DNA from: CBDATA01 sp965215615
GTDB lineage: Bacteria; Acidobacteriota; Vicinamibacteria; Marinacidobacterales; Marinacidobacteraceae
Direction of reading: 5' to 3'
NCBI GenBank assembly: GCA_965215615.1
Contig: OZ244068.1
Span: 2,914,001-2,978,000, forward strand
DNA: 64,000 nucleotides
The notes under the pieces are model-generated. The model ran no database searches. It had not been told where the DNA came from and saw only the letters and a program-made list of their open reading frames with translations. The position numbers were made by a program, and so were the translations under genes. Positions within the stretch are counted from its first letter, which is position 1; each line of letters opens with the position of its first letter. Shown one piece after another: positions 1-11,661 of the stretch.

Positions 1-1340
1 GGATCGAAGACGGTGATGTCGGCGATGGCACCGACCTGGATGCGCCCCTTGAGTCGCATGACCGGAGCCATGCTCTCGAGGCGACGGGCCGGCATCAGGG
101 TCATCCGCCGGAGGGCATCGGTCAACGGGAGAACCCCTTCGTCGCGCACATAGCGGCCGAGAACCCGGGAAAAGGTTCCCGCTGACCGCGGGTGGGCACC
201 GGGCGCGTAGGGCATGCCGTCCGAAGCCACCATCACGAAGGGGGTCCTGATCGCGAGACGGATCATCTCCGGATCCATCATGTGCAGGATCACCGTGCCG
301 CCCTCCTCCCGGAAGAAGCGGAACGTCTCCTCGGTGAGCCTCTCCCCGGAGTCCTGCCACTGGACATCCCCGTAGGTCATGCCGAGTTTTTCCTGCCAGC
401 CCTCGTCGAAAATCGCCGAGGAAATCCCCGTCGAGGCCGCTGTATAGGGATACGCCTCGGTGGTCACATCGAGTCCGGCATCCCGTGCGCCCTCGATCAG
501 CGCGAGTGTGACCGGAAGGTGGTGGAGGCTCGAGCTGTTCAGGTGGACGATGTGAAGCGGCGCGCCGGTGGCAGCGGCATTCGCGAGCACCTCCTGGATC
601 GCCGACACCGTCATGTCGCGCACGTGGGTATAGATCGGAACGTTGAAATCGGCAGCCATCTCGAAGATCCGGAAGATTTCGGTGTGGGATGCTCCGGGGT
701 AGTACTGGTGAGGCATTCCGATCCCGAGCCCGCCTGAGCGGAGCTCGGCCCGGATCGCGTCCCGGACGGCTTCCATGTCGTCCACCCCGAGGTAGTTGGC
801 CTCCCGCAGCAGTTCCGCTTGGTCGGGAGACAGTTCGACTCCGGCGCTTTCCGCTTCGAGGATCGCGGCCACCCGTTCCCGGACGCTCGAAATGCCGAGC
901 ATGCGCACTCCCGCGTGGGAGACCGAAGCTCCGTAGTGAAGGATCGCGTTGCCCTCCCGGCTTTCGAGAAAGCGCGCCACCCGGGGGGCACCGGCTTCGA
1001 GTTCGAGCGCGGTGGTCACCCCGTCCATGGCCTGGAAGCGATTGGCTTCGAGCGACTGTCCATGAACGTGGAGATCGATGAAACCGGGACTCACCACCCT
1101 GCCCGCGGCATCGAGCAACACGCCGCCCTGCTTCAACCGGTTCGGAAGCCGCTCCCGGGAAATGGCCACGATCTCGTTGCCGATCACCCCCACGTCCCGC
1201 GTCGCATCCAGCCCGGTCTCGGGGTCGATGACCCGCCCCCCGGTGATAACCAGATCGAGGTCGCGCTCCTGGGCGGACGAGAGGCCGGGAAGGAGGAGAA
1301 GTGTCAGGACCAGCGCCGGGGCGCGAGGGAAAAAAGTCAT
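1..1340 (-). CDS. Exported D-aminoacylase-type amidohydrolase (C-terminus cut by window edge)
   Basis: A metal-dependent hydrolase of the amidohydrolase superfamily, probably N-acyl-D-amino acid deacylase-like, acting outside the cytoplasm. The first 446 codons are in the window. Residues 1-23 form a signal peptide (MTFFPRAP, a Leu-rich core, then SSAQE). The frame then shows the usual beta-strand start LVITGGRVIDPETG and the metal-binding H91-x-H93 in FIDLHVHGQ. Further on come THVRD, IVHLNSS and the late Asp in ASDGMPYAPGAHPRS, in the order expected for D-aminoacylases. The ATG at 1340 is the only start that keeps the signal peptide. It lies 34 nt after pyrE, so it is probably the last gene visible of the dnaN-gyrB-gyrA-pyrE run. 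The substrate cannot be told from sequence; dihydroorotase-like alternatives fit less well because of the SDGMP motif. Confidence 0.85.
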   Translation of the reverse strand, partial: MTFFPRAPALVLTLLLLPGLSSAQERDLDLVITGGRVIDPETGLDATRDVGVIGNEIVAISRERLPNRLKQGGVLLDAAGRVVSPGFIDLHVHGQSLEANRFQAMDGVTTALELEAGAPRVARFLESREGNAILHYGASVSHAGVRMLGISSVRERVAAILEAESAGVELSPDQAELLREANYLGVDDMEAVRDAIRAELRSGGLGIGMPHQYYPGASHTEIFRIFEMAADFNVPIYTHVRDMTVSAIQEVLANAAATGAPLHIVHLNSSSLHHLPVTLALIEGARDAGLDVTTEAYPYTAASTGISSAIFDEGWQEKLGMTYGDVQWQDSGERLTEETFRFFREEGGTVILHMMDPEMIRLAIRTPFVMVASDGMPYAPGAHPRSAGTFSRVLGRYVRDEGVLPLTDALRRMTLMPARRLESMAPVMRLKGRIQVGAIADITVFD

Positions 1341-1374
1341 GCGCAAGAACAGGGTACCCGACCGGAGCGTCGGT

Positions 1375-1923
1375 TCAGGAAGCGGTGAGTTCGGAGAGAC
1401 GGTACACGGCTTCGTACGACACTCCGGCGGCAGCGAGCCGTTCCGAGGCTCCCATCTCCCGGTCCACGAGCGCCAGGGCTCCGAGAATCCGGAACCCCGC
1501 CTCGCGCGAGGCTTCGACGGCGGCAAGCAGCGAACCACCCGTGGAAGCGGTGTCCTCGAGAATCACCGCGCCGCCTGTCGGGTTTTCGACCCCCTCCACT
1601 CTCCGGTTGCGCCCGTGGTCCCGGCTCTCTTTCCGAACGTAGAAACCGGAGAGCTGCCTCCCCTGCTCCGCCGCCGTCAGGACCACGGCCGCACAAAGCG
1701 GGATCGCTCCGGTGGCCATCCCCCCGACCGCCTCCGGCCGGAAGCCACACCGGTCCATGGCCTCGAGCAGCAGCCGGCCGATTCGCGGCGCGGCATCCGA
1801 CCGGAGCGACGCAAGCCGCAGATCCACATAGACATCGCTTCGCTTTCCCGACGCGAGCAGGAAGTCGCCGCGCCGGACGGCTTCCCGTCGCAGGATCGCG
1901 AGCAGCGAGGCGCGATCGTCCAC
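1375..1923 (-). CDS. pyrE: Orotate phosphoribosyltransferase
   Basis: Transfers phosphoribose from PRPP to orotate to give OMP in pyrimidine synthesis; cytosolic. The 182-residue length is normal for bacterial PyrE. Visible motifs are GKRSDVYVDLR near the N-terminus, GGMATGAIPL (the usual ATGGIPL region with an altered residue), the flexible-loop region FYVRKESRDHG, and the PRPP-binding segment AVILEDTASTGGSLL, where the canonical second acidic residue of the EDV/DD pair is present as E-D. The start ATG at 1923 is 10 nt after the stop of the lipoprotein gene, so it is probably co-transcribed with gyrA. Confidence 0.93.
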   Translation of the reverse strand: MDDRASLLAILRREAVRRGDFLLASGKRSDVYVDLRLASLRSDAAPRIGRLLLEAMDRCGFRPEAVGGMATGAIPLCAAVVLTAAEQGRQLSGFYVRKESRDHGRNRRVEGVENPTGGAVILEDTASTGGSLLAAVEASREAGFRILGALALVDREMGASERLAAAGVSYEAVYRLSELTAS

Positions 1924-1933
1924 GAGCGTCGGT

Positions 1934-2616
1934 TCAGGCCGGTTCGAACCCGGCGATGATCCAGCGGGAGAGCACTTCGGCCCCGAACTGGTTCATCAGG
2001 TCGTACCGCATCAACTGGAAGTGGAAATCCCGATCCCCGACGGGGCTCGTGATCCGCACGGTGAGCTCCCGCTCGAGAACCCGGCCGGAGAGGTAGTCCA
2101 CCTGGGCCTCTCGCATCAGACTGCGCCCGGTTCGTCTCCGCTCGTCCTCGAGCGCCATCTGGAGTTCGCTGATGGAGCGCACCAGCCGCCGGCGCTCGGC
2201 ACCGTGCTCGTCCCAGGTGGCGGCGATCTCGCCCAGCCGCCCGCGCGGCATGTGCTCCGGGTCGTCCTCGCGGAGGTCGGCGATCCGGGTGAGCTCCTCC
2301 TGGTTGGCCTGCCGGAAGGCGTAGAGAACCTGGAACTGCTCGTCGCGCTCCTTTTCGGCGGCCTCGACTTCGTCCCGCAGCTCGGGAACCCGGTACGGCC
2401 CTTCGGCCTCCGAACCCATTTCGACGATTTCCCACGACTCGATGTCTTCCACCGGGAAATCCTCGAGCGCCACCCCTGAAGCCGGAACCCGGTCTCCTCG
2501 GGCCACGCCGCGGAAGAACTCTTCGAGCAGCGCTTCTTCGGGCGAACCGGAGCACGCCGGGAGAAAAAGCAGAGGGATCAACAGAGGGACGGGGAGCAAG
2601 GCGAGCGGATGGCGGA

Positions 2617-2620
<4 letters not shown>
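1934..2620 (-). CDS. Hypothetical coiled-coil lipoprotein
   Basis: A 228-residue protein of no family I recognise. Residues 1-23 are a lipoprotein signal (IPLLFLPACSG, with the LPAC lipobox), so it should be lipid-anchored in the envelope. The rest is strongly charged and probably helical: residues about 80-165 are rich in E, R and Q (for example ELRDEVEAAEKERDEQ), suggesting a coiled coil. A beta-rich tail (LTVRITSPVGDRDFHFQL) follows. The ATG overlaps the gyrA stop codon by 4 bases (ATGA), so it is translationally coupled to gyrA, an odd partner for an envelope protein. Confidence 0.85.
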
Positions 2621-5217
<2,597 letters not shown>

Positions 5218-5224
5218 AACGTGT

Positions 5225-7696
5225 TCAGATGTCCAGATTGGCGACCTGAAGCGCGTTCTGTTCGATGAACGCCCGCCGCGGCTCCACCTGGTCTCCCATC
5301 AGGGTGCTGAACAGTTCCGCCGCGTCCACGTCATCCTCGATGCGAACCTTCTTCAAGGTCCGGATCTCCGGGTTCATCGTGGTGTCCCAAAGTTCCTCGG
5401 CATCCATTTCGCCGAGCCCCTTGTAGCGCTGGATCTTGACGCCCTGGCGTGCCCGGTCGAGCAGGAGAGAAAGGAGTGCCTCGCTGCCGTTCGTCTCGAA
5501 ATCCGGAACCCAGTCCCCACCATCGCGCCGGAACACCTGGATGGGACCCCGGTCCAGATCCCGCACGGCATCGCGCCGTGAAAGAAGCCTCTGGTATTGG
5601 CCGGTGCGGAAAAAAGCCGCCCCGATGGACCGACTGAAGCTGGAACCTTCCGCCGCGGTGTCCGGCACCACCGAAAACCGGCCCGGCTCGCGGGGGTCGG
5701 CGGCAACCAGCGCCGGGCTGCCGCTCTCGGTGAGGCGTTCGGCGAGGTGCCGCATCCGCTCTTCGCCGAGAGTCACGTCTTCGCCCACCCGTTCGGCGAG
5801 CAGCCACTCGACGAGGTCGCGCGGGTATCCGAGCTCCGCCAGCCGCGAAATCCGATCGCGGACTTCCCGCGCGTCCTGGACGAGCCGCAGCAACCGGTCG
5901 CCCGAAGCCTCGAAATCTCCGCAGGTCAGGCGATGGGAGACCACGGAACGCTCCAGCAGATACCTGTCGAGTCCGCGGTCGTCGAGGAAATAGCGGTCCG
6001 CGATGCGGGAGGAACGCGGATGCTCGACCCGGTACAACGGAGGCTCGGCGATATACAGCCGGCCCGCATCGATCATCGGCTTCATGCGCCGATAGAAGAA
6101 GGTGAGCAGGAGGGTCCGGATGTGGGAACCGTCCACATCGGCATCGGTCATGATGATGACCCGGTGATACCGGAGATTCGCGAGGTCGAGATCCGAATCG
6201 ATGCCGGTCCCGAGGGCGGAAATCAGCACCCGGATTTCCTCGTTCTGGAGCATGCGGTCGAGCCGGGTCTTCTCGACGTTCAGAATCTTCCCGCGGAGGG
6301 GAAGGATGGCCTGGAAAGCCCGATCCCGTCCCTGTTTGGCGGAGCCTCCGGCAGACTCGCCCTCCACGATGAAGATTTCCGACCGGGCCGGATCCCGCTC
6401 CTGACAGTCGGCGAGTTTTCCGGGGAGCGATCCCGAAGAGAGAGCGCTCTTCCGGCGGGCCATGTCCCGCGCCCGTCGCGCCGCCTCGCGGGCGTGGTAG
6501 GAATCGGCGGCCTTCGTAACGATCCATTTCGCCTCTTCGGGGTTTTCCTCGAAGAAACGGGTGAGGCCTTCATAGACGAGACTGTCCACGAAGCCCTGGA
6601 CGCTGCCATTGCCGAGCTTGGTCTTGGTCTGTCCTTCGAACTGCGGCTCCGGCACCCGCACGCTGACCACCGCGGTGAGCCCCACCCGGGTGTCCTCTCC
6701 CTGGATCGGCCCCTTGAGATCCTTGCCGGCGCGGGTCTGCGGCGCGTAGGTGTTGATCGCCCGGGTCAGCGCCGCCCGCATTCCGGAGAGGTGGGTTCCG
6801 CCCTCCGGGGTGCTCACGTTGTTGACGAAGGTATGCACCGACTCCCGGTAGCCGCGGCTCCACTGAAGGGCGATCTCGCAGGAATGGGGCTGGTCGCTTC
6901 GCCCGTTGTCCGGATGGGCTGCCTCGACCTCCAGGTTGATGACGGTCTCGTGAACCGGCTGCTCGTTCCGGTTCAGATGGGCCACGAACTCGGAAATTCC
7001 GCCCTCGTAGTGGTACTCGCGCGACTTGCCCTCTCCTCGCTCGTCGAGAAGCCGGATGCGGACTCCGCGCACCAGGAACGCGAGTTCCCGCACCCGGTGG
7101 GCGATCTGGGAGAAGTCGAAGTCGGTCGTTTCCTCGAATATCTCCGGATCCGGCAGGAAGTGGACGAGGGTTCCCGTCTCTTCGCCCGTCCCGGTTGACG
7201 AAGGACCCGCATCCTCGAGCGGGCCCACCGGCGCGCCGCGTTCGTAGGCCTGCCGGTGGATCCGCCCGCCGCGACGGACTTCCACCCGGAGCCAGGTCGA
7301 GAGCGCATTCACCACCGAAACGCCCACCCCGTGCAGCCCGGCCGAATACTTGTAGGTATCGGCATCGAACTTCCCGCCGGCGTGCAGGCGGGTCATGACC
7401 ACCTCCACCGCCGGAAGCCCGGTGCTCGGCTCCGGATCCACCGGAATCCCGCGCCCGTCGTCGCGGACCGAGACGCTCCCGTCCTCGTGGATCGTCACCT
7501 GGATGTTCCGGCAGAAGCCGGCCATCGCCTCGTCGATACTGTTGTCCACCACCTCGCGCACCAGGTGGTGGAGGCCTGCCGGGCCGGTGGAGCCGATGTA
7601 CATCGCGGGGCGAACCCGCACCGCCTCCAGTCCCTCGAGGATCTTGATATCCCCGCCGGAATAGTCGGGTGGCGGCGCCGCCCTCTGATCGATCAT
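5225..7696 (-). CDS. gyrB: DNA gyrase subunit B
   Basis: ATPase subunit of DNA gyrase. The GHKL ATPase motifs are EVVDNSIDEAMAG and RDDGRGIPVD near the N-terminus. The TOPRIM domain shows FIVEGESAGGSAKQGRDR and MTDADVDGSHIRTLLL. The C-terminus has the RYKGLGEMDAEELWDTTM motif. The 823 residues include extra sequence between the TOPRIM halves and the C-terminal domain, as in the long proteobacterial GyrB type. I chose the ATG at 7696 (MIDQRAAPPPDYSGGDIKILEGLEAVRVRP), which leaves a 55-nt gap after dnaN. An in-frame start at 7798 would overlap dnaN and add a non-conserved basic segment. Confidence 0.96.
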   Translation of the reverse strand: MIDQRAAPPPDYSGGDIKILEGLEAVRVRPAMYIGSTGPAGLHHLVREVVDNSIDEAMAGFCRNIQVTIHEDGSVSVRDDGRGIPVDPEPSTGLPAVEVVMTRLHAGGKFDADTYKYSAGLHGVGVSVVNALSTWLRVEVRRGGRIHRQAYERGAPVGPLEDAGPSSTGTGEETGTLVHFLPDPEIFEETTDFDFSQIAHRVRELAFLVRGVRIRLLDERGEGKSREYHYEGGISEFVAHLNRNEQPVHETVINLEVEAAHPDNGRSDQPHSCEIALQWSRGYRESVHTFVNNVSTPEGGTHLSGMRAALTRAINTYAPQTRAGKDLKGPIQGEDTRVGLTAVVSVRVPEPQFEGQTKTKLGNGSVQGFVDSLVYEGLTRFFEENPEEAKWIVTKAADSYHAREAARRARDMARRKSALSSGSLPGKLADCQERDPARSEIFIVEGESAGGSAKQGRDRAFQAILPLRGKILNVEKTRLDRMLQNEEIRVLISALGTGIDSDLDLANLRYHRVIIMTDADVDGSHIRTLLLTFFYRRMKPMIDAGRLYIAEPPLYRVEHPRSSRIADRYFLDDRGLDRYLLERSVVSHRLTCGDFEASGDRLLRLVQDAREVRDRISRLAELGYPRDLVEWLLAERVGEDVTLGEERMRHLAERLTESGSPALVAADPREPGRFSVVPDTAAEGSSFSRSIGAAFFRTGQYQRLLSRRDAVRDLDRGPIQVFRRDGGDWVPDFETNGSEALLSLLLDRARQGVKIQRYKGLGEMDAEELWDTTMNPEIRTLKKVRIEDDVDAAELFSTLMGDQVEPRRAFIEQNALQVANLDI

Positions 7697-7751
7697 CCTC
7701 GAACCCCGGAGAGCCTGGAACCTGCCTCGAACGGGAGGCCTCTCCCGGAAA

Positions 7752-8870
7752 TCAAACCAGCGGCATCCCGACGCACAGATACTCCTCGCCCTGGCCAACC
7801 GGACGAAGGAGGTACGCGGTCTCCGCAGTCTGGAACTCGAGGGACACGTCCTCGTTCTCCATGCTCCGGGCGAAATCGCGCACGTGGCCGAGATTTACAT
7901 GCAGGCTGAGCTCCTGGCCTTCGAGACGCGCGTGTTCGATCACGCACTGGGCCTCCCCACGCACCGACGCGACTTCGATGGCCACCGACTCCTCGCTCAA
8001 ATTCAGTTTGGCGCGGTGGTACTCGCCGGTTGCGAACGGGAGCGCCGCCTGGACCGCCGCGAGCAGCTTGCCCCGACTGACCTGGACCTGGACCGGACAT
8101 TCACGCGGAATCACGTGTTCGTAATCGGGGAGCCGCTCCGCGAGCTTGGAGCTCACGAGCAGACGATCACCGAACTCGAAGAACAGATGGTTGCCCGCTT
8201 CGAGAAAACGCACTTCGCAATCCGTGCTTCGGGAGAGCAGCATCAGCTCGGAGAGAGTCCGGGCTCCTAGCCCGAACATCTGCCGGTCCCCTGCGTCGAG
8301 CGAACCGGAAGAAACGGAAGCGCTCGCCAGCGCGAGCCGGGAGTGGTCCGAGGAAACGATCCGGACATCCTGATCGGTCACCTCGATCTGGGCACCTGCG
8401 GTGGCTGCCTGCGGGGCGCTGCCGCTGCCGGGGACTGCATGGGAGCCGAATTTCAGGATCTCGTGGAGCTGTGACGAGGAGATCGAACAAAGCGAAGTCT
8501 CTGGCGGAGACTCGAGACTCGGTGCCTCTCCGACGCGGCCCGGTATCTGCGTCTCGTGGTCGCCGCAGCGCACCTGCACCCAGCCCCTTTCGGTTTCGGT
8601 GAGGGTGACCTCGTCGGCGGCACCGTGCTTGAGCCATTCGCTCAGGAGGACGACCGGAACACTGAGCTTCCCGTCCCCCGAGGTTTCCGCCGGCAGGGAA
8701 GAGCTGAGCCCGATCTCTCCGCCGGATGCTTTCATCTCGCAATTTCCGCTCGAAGACAGGAAACACACGTTCGAGAACATCGACATGAGATCGGCGGGAT
8801 GCTGATCCACGATTCCCGAAAAGAGACTCAGCTCGGAAAGCAGATCTTTGCGATTGGCAGTGAATTCCAT
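7752..8870 (-). CDS. dnaN: DNA polymerase III sliding clamp (beta subunit)
   Basis: Ring-shaped processivity factor of the replicase. The 372-residue length matches three clamp domains. The sequence is divergent, but MEFTANRKDLL at the start, the domain-2 segment ISSSQLHEILKFGSHAVP, DHSRLALASASV, and the C-terminal EYLCVGMPLV (the usual ...YVVMPLRL end) support the call, as does its place between dnaA and gyrB. I chose the ATG at 8870. A TTG at 8882 is in frame, but it sits only one base after the GGGAGG ribosome-binding site, which lies 13 nt before the ATG. Confidence 0.92.
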   Translation of the reverse strand: MEFTANRKDLLSELSLFSGIVDQHPADLMSMFSNVCFLSSSGNCEMKASGGEIGLSSSLPAETSGDGKLSVPVVLLSEWLKHGAADEVTLTETERGWVQVRCGDHETQIPGRVGEAPSLESPPETSLCSISSSQLHEILKFGSHAVPGSGSAPQAATAGAQIEVTDQDVRIVSSDHSRLALASASVSSGSLDAGDRQMFGLGARTLSELMLLSRSTDCEVRFLEAGNHLFFEFGDRLLVSSKLAERLPDYEHVIPRECPVQVQVSRGKLLAAVQAALPFATGEYHRAKLNLSEESVAIEVASVRGEAQCVIEHARLEGQELSLHVNLGHVRDFARSMENEDVSLEFQTAETAYLLRPVGQGEEYLCVGMPLV

Positions 8871-9254
8871 TGGAAGAATCAAACCTCCCGATCAGGCCGG
8901 GTCTCACCCTGACCCAAACGGGACCAGAACGGATATGGGCGTGAAGAAAGAAAAAAGAGGGGGTTGGATCGGACAGGATTATACCCTGCCCCACCAGGGG
9001 AAGTTAAGGGGGGAGGGAAGACGGGGAAAACGAATTCAAACCAATGAAAACAAAAGAGATGCGGCATTCTCCGACTAGAGGAAAACCCCCTGGAACCGGA
9101 GGGGTTCGGCGTGGACGGTGCGTCATCTGTGCGTCATTCGGAGCAGGTCCGGCGACGCAGGACGATTCTCTTCCCGCTCTTTCCCGGTTTTTCCCCATCT
9201 TTTCCCGTTTGACTGGTCCCCGTCGGTCGGCCTGCGGAGGAAGCCGGGGCCCGG
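8871..9254. other. dnaA-dnaN intergenic region, candidate replication origin
   Basis: A 384-bp gap without a gene between the dnaA stop and the dnaN start. I see no clear TTATCCACA-type DnaA box. Instead the dnaA-proximal half holds four TTCCC cores at 9171, 9181, 9191 and 9202 with a 10-11 base period, embedded in T-tracts. The other half has the complementary GGGAA at 8998, 9015 and 9024, next to the most A-rich stretch (9030-9060), which could unwind. A GC-rich hairpin (AACCCC...GGGGTT, 9083-9106) reads into a short T run on the minus strand and could terminate dnaA transcription. The origin role is inferred from position. Confidence 0.5.
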
Positions 9255-10649
9255 TCAGCGGAGCTTTCGCTGCAGCCGTTCGAGGACGCGATCCAGCCCC
9301 GGATTCCGGGTGCGCTCTTCCTCGATTCGGGCCACTCCGTACCGCACCGTGGCGTGGTCGCGGCGCAGGGCGCGTCCGATTTCCGTGAGCGTGCGGCCCG
9401 CGGTCTCGCGGCACAGGTACATGGCCACGTGGCGGGCCTGGACCAGGTCTCGATGCCGCTGGGGGCCGGGCAAGTGCGTGAGCGGCACGCCGAACTCGCT
9501 CGCGGTCAGACTGAGAACTTCGGAGATGGTGACCGGCTTCCGGCCGTGGTTGAGCAGCTCGGCCGCGAGTTCGATGGTGATGGGAAGGCCGTGGGCATCG
9601 GCGGTGTTGAGGATTCGGTTGAGCGCTCCCACCAGTTCGCGCACGTTATGGCGGAACCGGGAAGCGACCATTTCGGCCACCGGCAAGGGAAGCTCCACTC
9701 CGGCGGTGGTCGCCCGCTTGAGGAGGATGGCGACCCTGGTTTCCCATTCGGGGCTTCCCACATCGGTGGTGAGGCCCGCTTCCAGCCGGGTTCGGACCCG
9801 CCGGTCCACGCGCACCAGATCCTGGGGATGGGCGTTGGCGGTGAGAACGATCTGCCGTCCCCGTTCGGTCAGGAAATTGAGGGAGTGGAAGAACTCCTGA
9901 GTGCTGCGGCTGAATCGTTCCATCCCGGCGATGAACTGGATGTCGTCCACGAGGAGCAGGTCCACCTCCCGGAGCTGATCCCGGAACGCATAGAGATCCG
10001 CGGAGCGGATCGCCTGGACAACGTGGCGGGTGAAGGATTCGCCCTTGGTCAGGAAGACGCGACGGGACGGACTGTGGCGCAGCACGCGGCCCGCGATCGC
10101 CTGCAGCAGGTGGGTTTTTCCGACTCCGACATCGCCATAGATCAGCAGCGGGTTGTAGATCCGCTGGTGGCTGTCCGGCTCGCTGACCGCGAGAGCGGCG
10201 GAGTGCGCGCTGCGGTTGCTGACCCCTACCACGAAGTTTTCGAAATTGGATTCCTTCGAGATCGGATCGCTTTCGGCAAAACGGGCGGAAGAATCCCGCG
10301 GGAACGGTGCCGGGTCGTCGGCCTCCCCGCTCGTTCCCCCACCCGTTCCCACGACAAAACGGACCCGGGCGCTCCCCGCGCCCACCTTTTCGAGAGCCTT
10401 TCGAACCGTGGCTTGGTGGCGGTCTGTCAAGCGGGCCGCGAACGCTGCGTGCGGCACGCCGACCAGGATGGAGCTCCCGTCCCGGCGGAGAAATCGGGTG
10501 GGGGCGAACCAGCGCCGGTATTCGGTGTCCGGCACCTGATGCTTCAGAACCCGAAGCGCGCTTTCCCAGCAGGCCGGGTCCTTCGCCTCTTCCCGTTCCC
10601 CGAGAAGGAGGCCCATCTCCGATTCCAGATCGGCGACGCGAGAAGGCAT
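9255..10649 (-). CDS. dnaA: Chromosomal replication initiator protein
   Basis: AAA+ ATPase that opens the origin. 464 residues with all four domains: domain I (CWESALRVLKHQVPDTEYRRWFAP region), a short linker, the AAA+ domain with Walker A YGDVGVGKTHLLQAIAG and Walker B LLLVDDIQFIAG, and the C-terminal DNA-binding domain with the signature RRDHATVRYGVARIEEE. I chose the ATG at 10649 (MPSRVADLESEMG). The frame is open to 10958, but the upstream part is low-complexity, lacks domain-I similarity and would cover the whole promoter region. Domain IV differs from the E. coli consensus, in line with the absence of standard DnaA boxes nearby. Confidence 0.96.
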   Translation of the reverse strand: MPSRVADLESEMGLLLGEREEAKDPACWESALRVLKHQVPDTEYRRWFAPTRFLRRDGSSILVGVPHAAFAARLTDRHQATVRKALEKVGAGSARVRFVVGTGGGTSGEADDPAPFPRDSSARFAESDPISKESNFENFVVGVSNRSAHSAALAVSEPDSHQRIYNPLLIYGDVGVGKTHLLQAIAGRVLRHSPSRRVFLTKGESFTRHVVQAIRSADLYAFRDQLREVDLLLVDDIQFIAGMERFSRSTQEFFHSLNFLTERGRQIVLTANAHPQDLVRVDRRVRTRLEAGLTTDVGSPEWETRVAILLKRATTAGVELPLPVAEMVASRFRHNVRELVGALNRILNTADAHGLPITIELAAELLNHGRKPVTISEVLSLTASEFGVPLTHLPGPQRHRDLVQARHVAMYLCRETAGRTLTEIGRALRRDHATVRYGVARIEEERTRNPGLDRVLERLQRKLR

Positions 10650-11096
10650 ATTTCGACGGATTCCAGGAGTCAGTGGGAGAGGCAGGCGGGTGCCTCGGCG
10701 AAGAAGAAAAACGACATCGGGCGGGGCGGTTTTCTGGCCGCTCGGAGCCCCGGAAGGGCGGAACCCTAGCGACGGCAAAAGCACCCCGAAAGGGTCTTGT
10801 GGACCCACTGTCGAATTCCCTATCGGAGTCAACGGTTTCCAAAAAACAGCCTGAAAATCACCAACCGATCGAGCGGTTTTCGAGTTCAGATCGGCGAACA
10901 GATCGGGGAATGGACTGGGGGGCGGGAAGCAAATCCATGACGGGATATCGGCTTCCAACCCGCAAAAAAAAGTTGTTGACGTGAGTTTTCTCCGTGGGTA
11001 CCCTACCGGACCGATTTACGCCCGCTGAGCGCGAATCCGGAAAGGCGTGACCCGTCCGCGGGTCTTGAGAGCGGGCCGGAAACAGGAGAACGTGCG
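10650..11096. other. Divergent dnaA/rpmH intergenic region
   Basis: 447 bp without a gene between the divergent dnaA and rpmH. It holds the rpmH promoter (10976-11004) and presumably the dnaA promoter, for which I see no convincing -35/-10 pair on the minus strand. A partial DnaA-box-like element, GGGTCCACA on the minus strand near 10799-10807, matches only the TCCACA half. An A8 tract (about 10964-10972) and other short A/T tracts near 10840-10860 make it less GC-rich than its surroundings. It is the switch point between the minus-strand and plus-strand gene blocks, so it is a second candidate for the origin. Confidence 0.6.
10976..11004 (+). promoter_or_regulatory. Sigma70-type promoter for the rpmH operon
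   Basis: TTGACG (10976-10981), a 17-base spacer, then TACCCT (10999-11004). It lies 92 nt before the rpmH start, just after an A8 tract that could act as an UP-like element. This is the best -35/-10 pair on the plus strand near the origin. Confidence 0.7.
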
Positions 11097-11243
11097 GTGA
11101 AGCGAACCTACCAGCCCAACAGGCGTAAACGAAAGAAAACGCACGGTTTCCGTGCGAGGATGCAGACTCCGGGCGGGAGAGCTGTCCTGGCTCGCCGCCG
11201 GCGTCGGGGGCGTCGTCGTCTCGTTCCGGGCATCTCGCGCTGA
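11097..11243 (+). CDS. rpmH: 50S ribosomal protein L34
   Basis: Large-subunit protein of 48 residues. It begins MKRTYQPNRRKRKKTHGFRA and ends in an Arg-rich tail, the typical L34 pattern. The start is GTG at 11097, preceded by AGGAGA at 11084-11089 with a 7-base gap. It opens the conserved rpmH-rnpA-yidD-yidC block and runs away from dnaA, the classic arrangement at bacterial origins. Confidence 0.97.
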   Translation: MKRTYQPNRRKRKKTHGFRARMQTPGGRAVLARRRRRGRRRLVPGISR

Positions 11244-11286
11244 CCTCTGTCGCGCCGTTTCGCGTCGAGAAGTCGAGCGCGCCGAG

Positions 11287-11661
11287 GTGACCGCGAAAAC
11301 GCCCGGAGAGAGCCTGCCGCGGACGGCGCGACTCCGCTCGGGAGGAGATTTTCGATCGGTCATGACGACCGGGCGAAGAGGTGTGTCGCAATATGTCGTA
11401 GCCTTTCATCGCGTCGGGCCGGACGGTTCCCGGGAATCGCGGCTCGGGGTGGTGGCGAGCCGCAAGGTCGGCAAGGCCCACCGCCGTAACCAGGCCCGTC
11501 GCCGTCTGCGCGAAATCTGGCGGCGGTCGGGAGAGCGCCCGGCGGGGGATCTGGTGCTCCTTGCGCGGGCCGGGATCGCTGACGCGCCGTGGGCGAGTCT
11601 TCGCCGCGCCTACCGCTTTGCAGTGCGTCGCGCGCTCGGGCGGGGACGACGAGCGAAATGA
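11287..11661 (+). CDS. rnpA: Ribonuclease P protein component
   Basis: Protein subunit that helps the RNase P RNA bind pre-tRNA. 124 residues from the GTG at 11287 (MTAKTPGESLPRTARLRSGGDFRSV). The RNP signature appears as HRRNQARRRLREIWRR, preceded by RLGVVASRKVGKA. The start is uncertain: there is no strong ribosome-binding site, and the frame stays open back into rpmH (from 11152). The last base pair block overlaps yidD by 4 bases (ATGA). Confidence 0.9.
   Translation: MTAKTPGESLPRTARLRSGGDFRSVMTTGRRGVSQYVVAFHRVGPDGSRESRLGVVASRKVGKAHRRNQARRRLREIWRRSGERPAGDLVLLARAGIADAPWASLRRAYRFAVRRALGRGRRAK

Noticed and set aside
7697..7798. N-terminal extension of gyrB
   Set aside because: Overlaps dnaN and adds a non-conserved basic segment before the normal GyrB start.
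10799..10807. DnaA box near the dnaA promoter
   Set aside because: Only the TCCACA half matches; the first three positions are wrong.
10650..10958. N-terminal extension of dnaA
   Set aside because: Extra residues are low-complexity, lack domain-I similarity and would occupy the intergenic promoter region.
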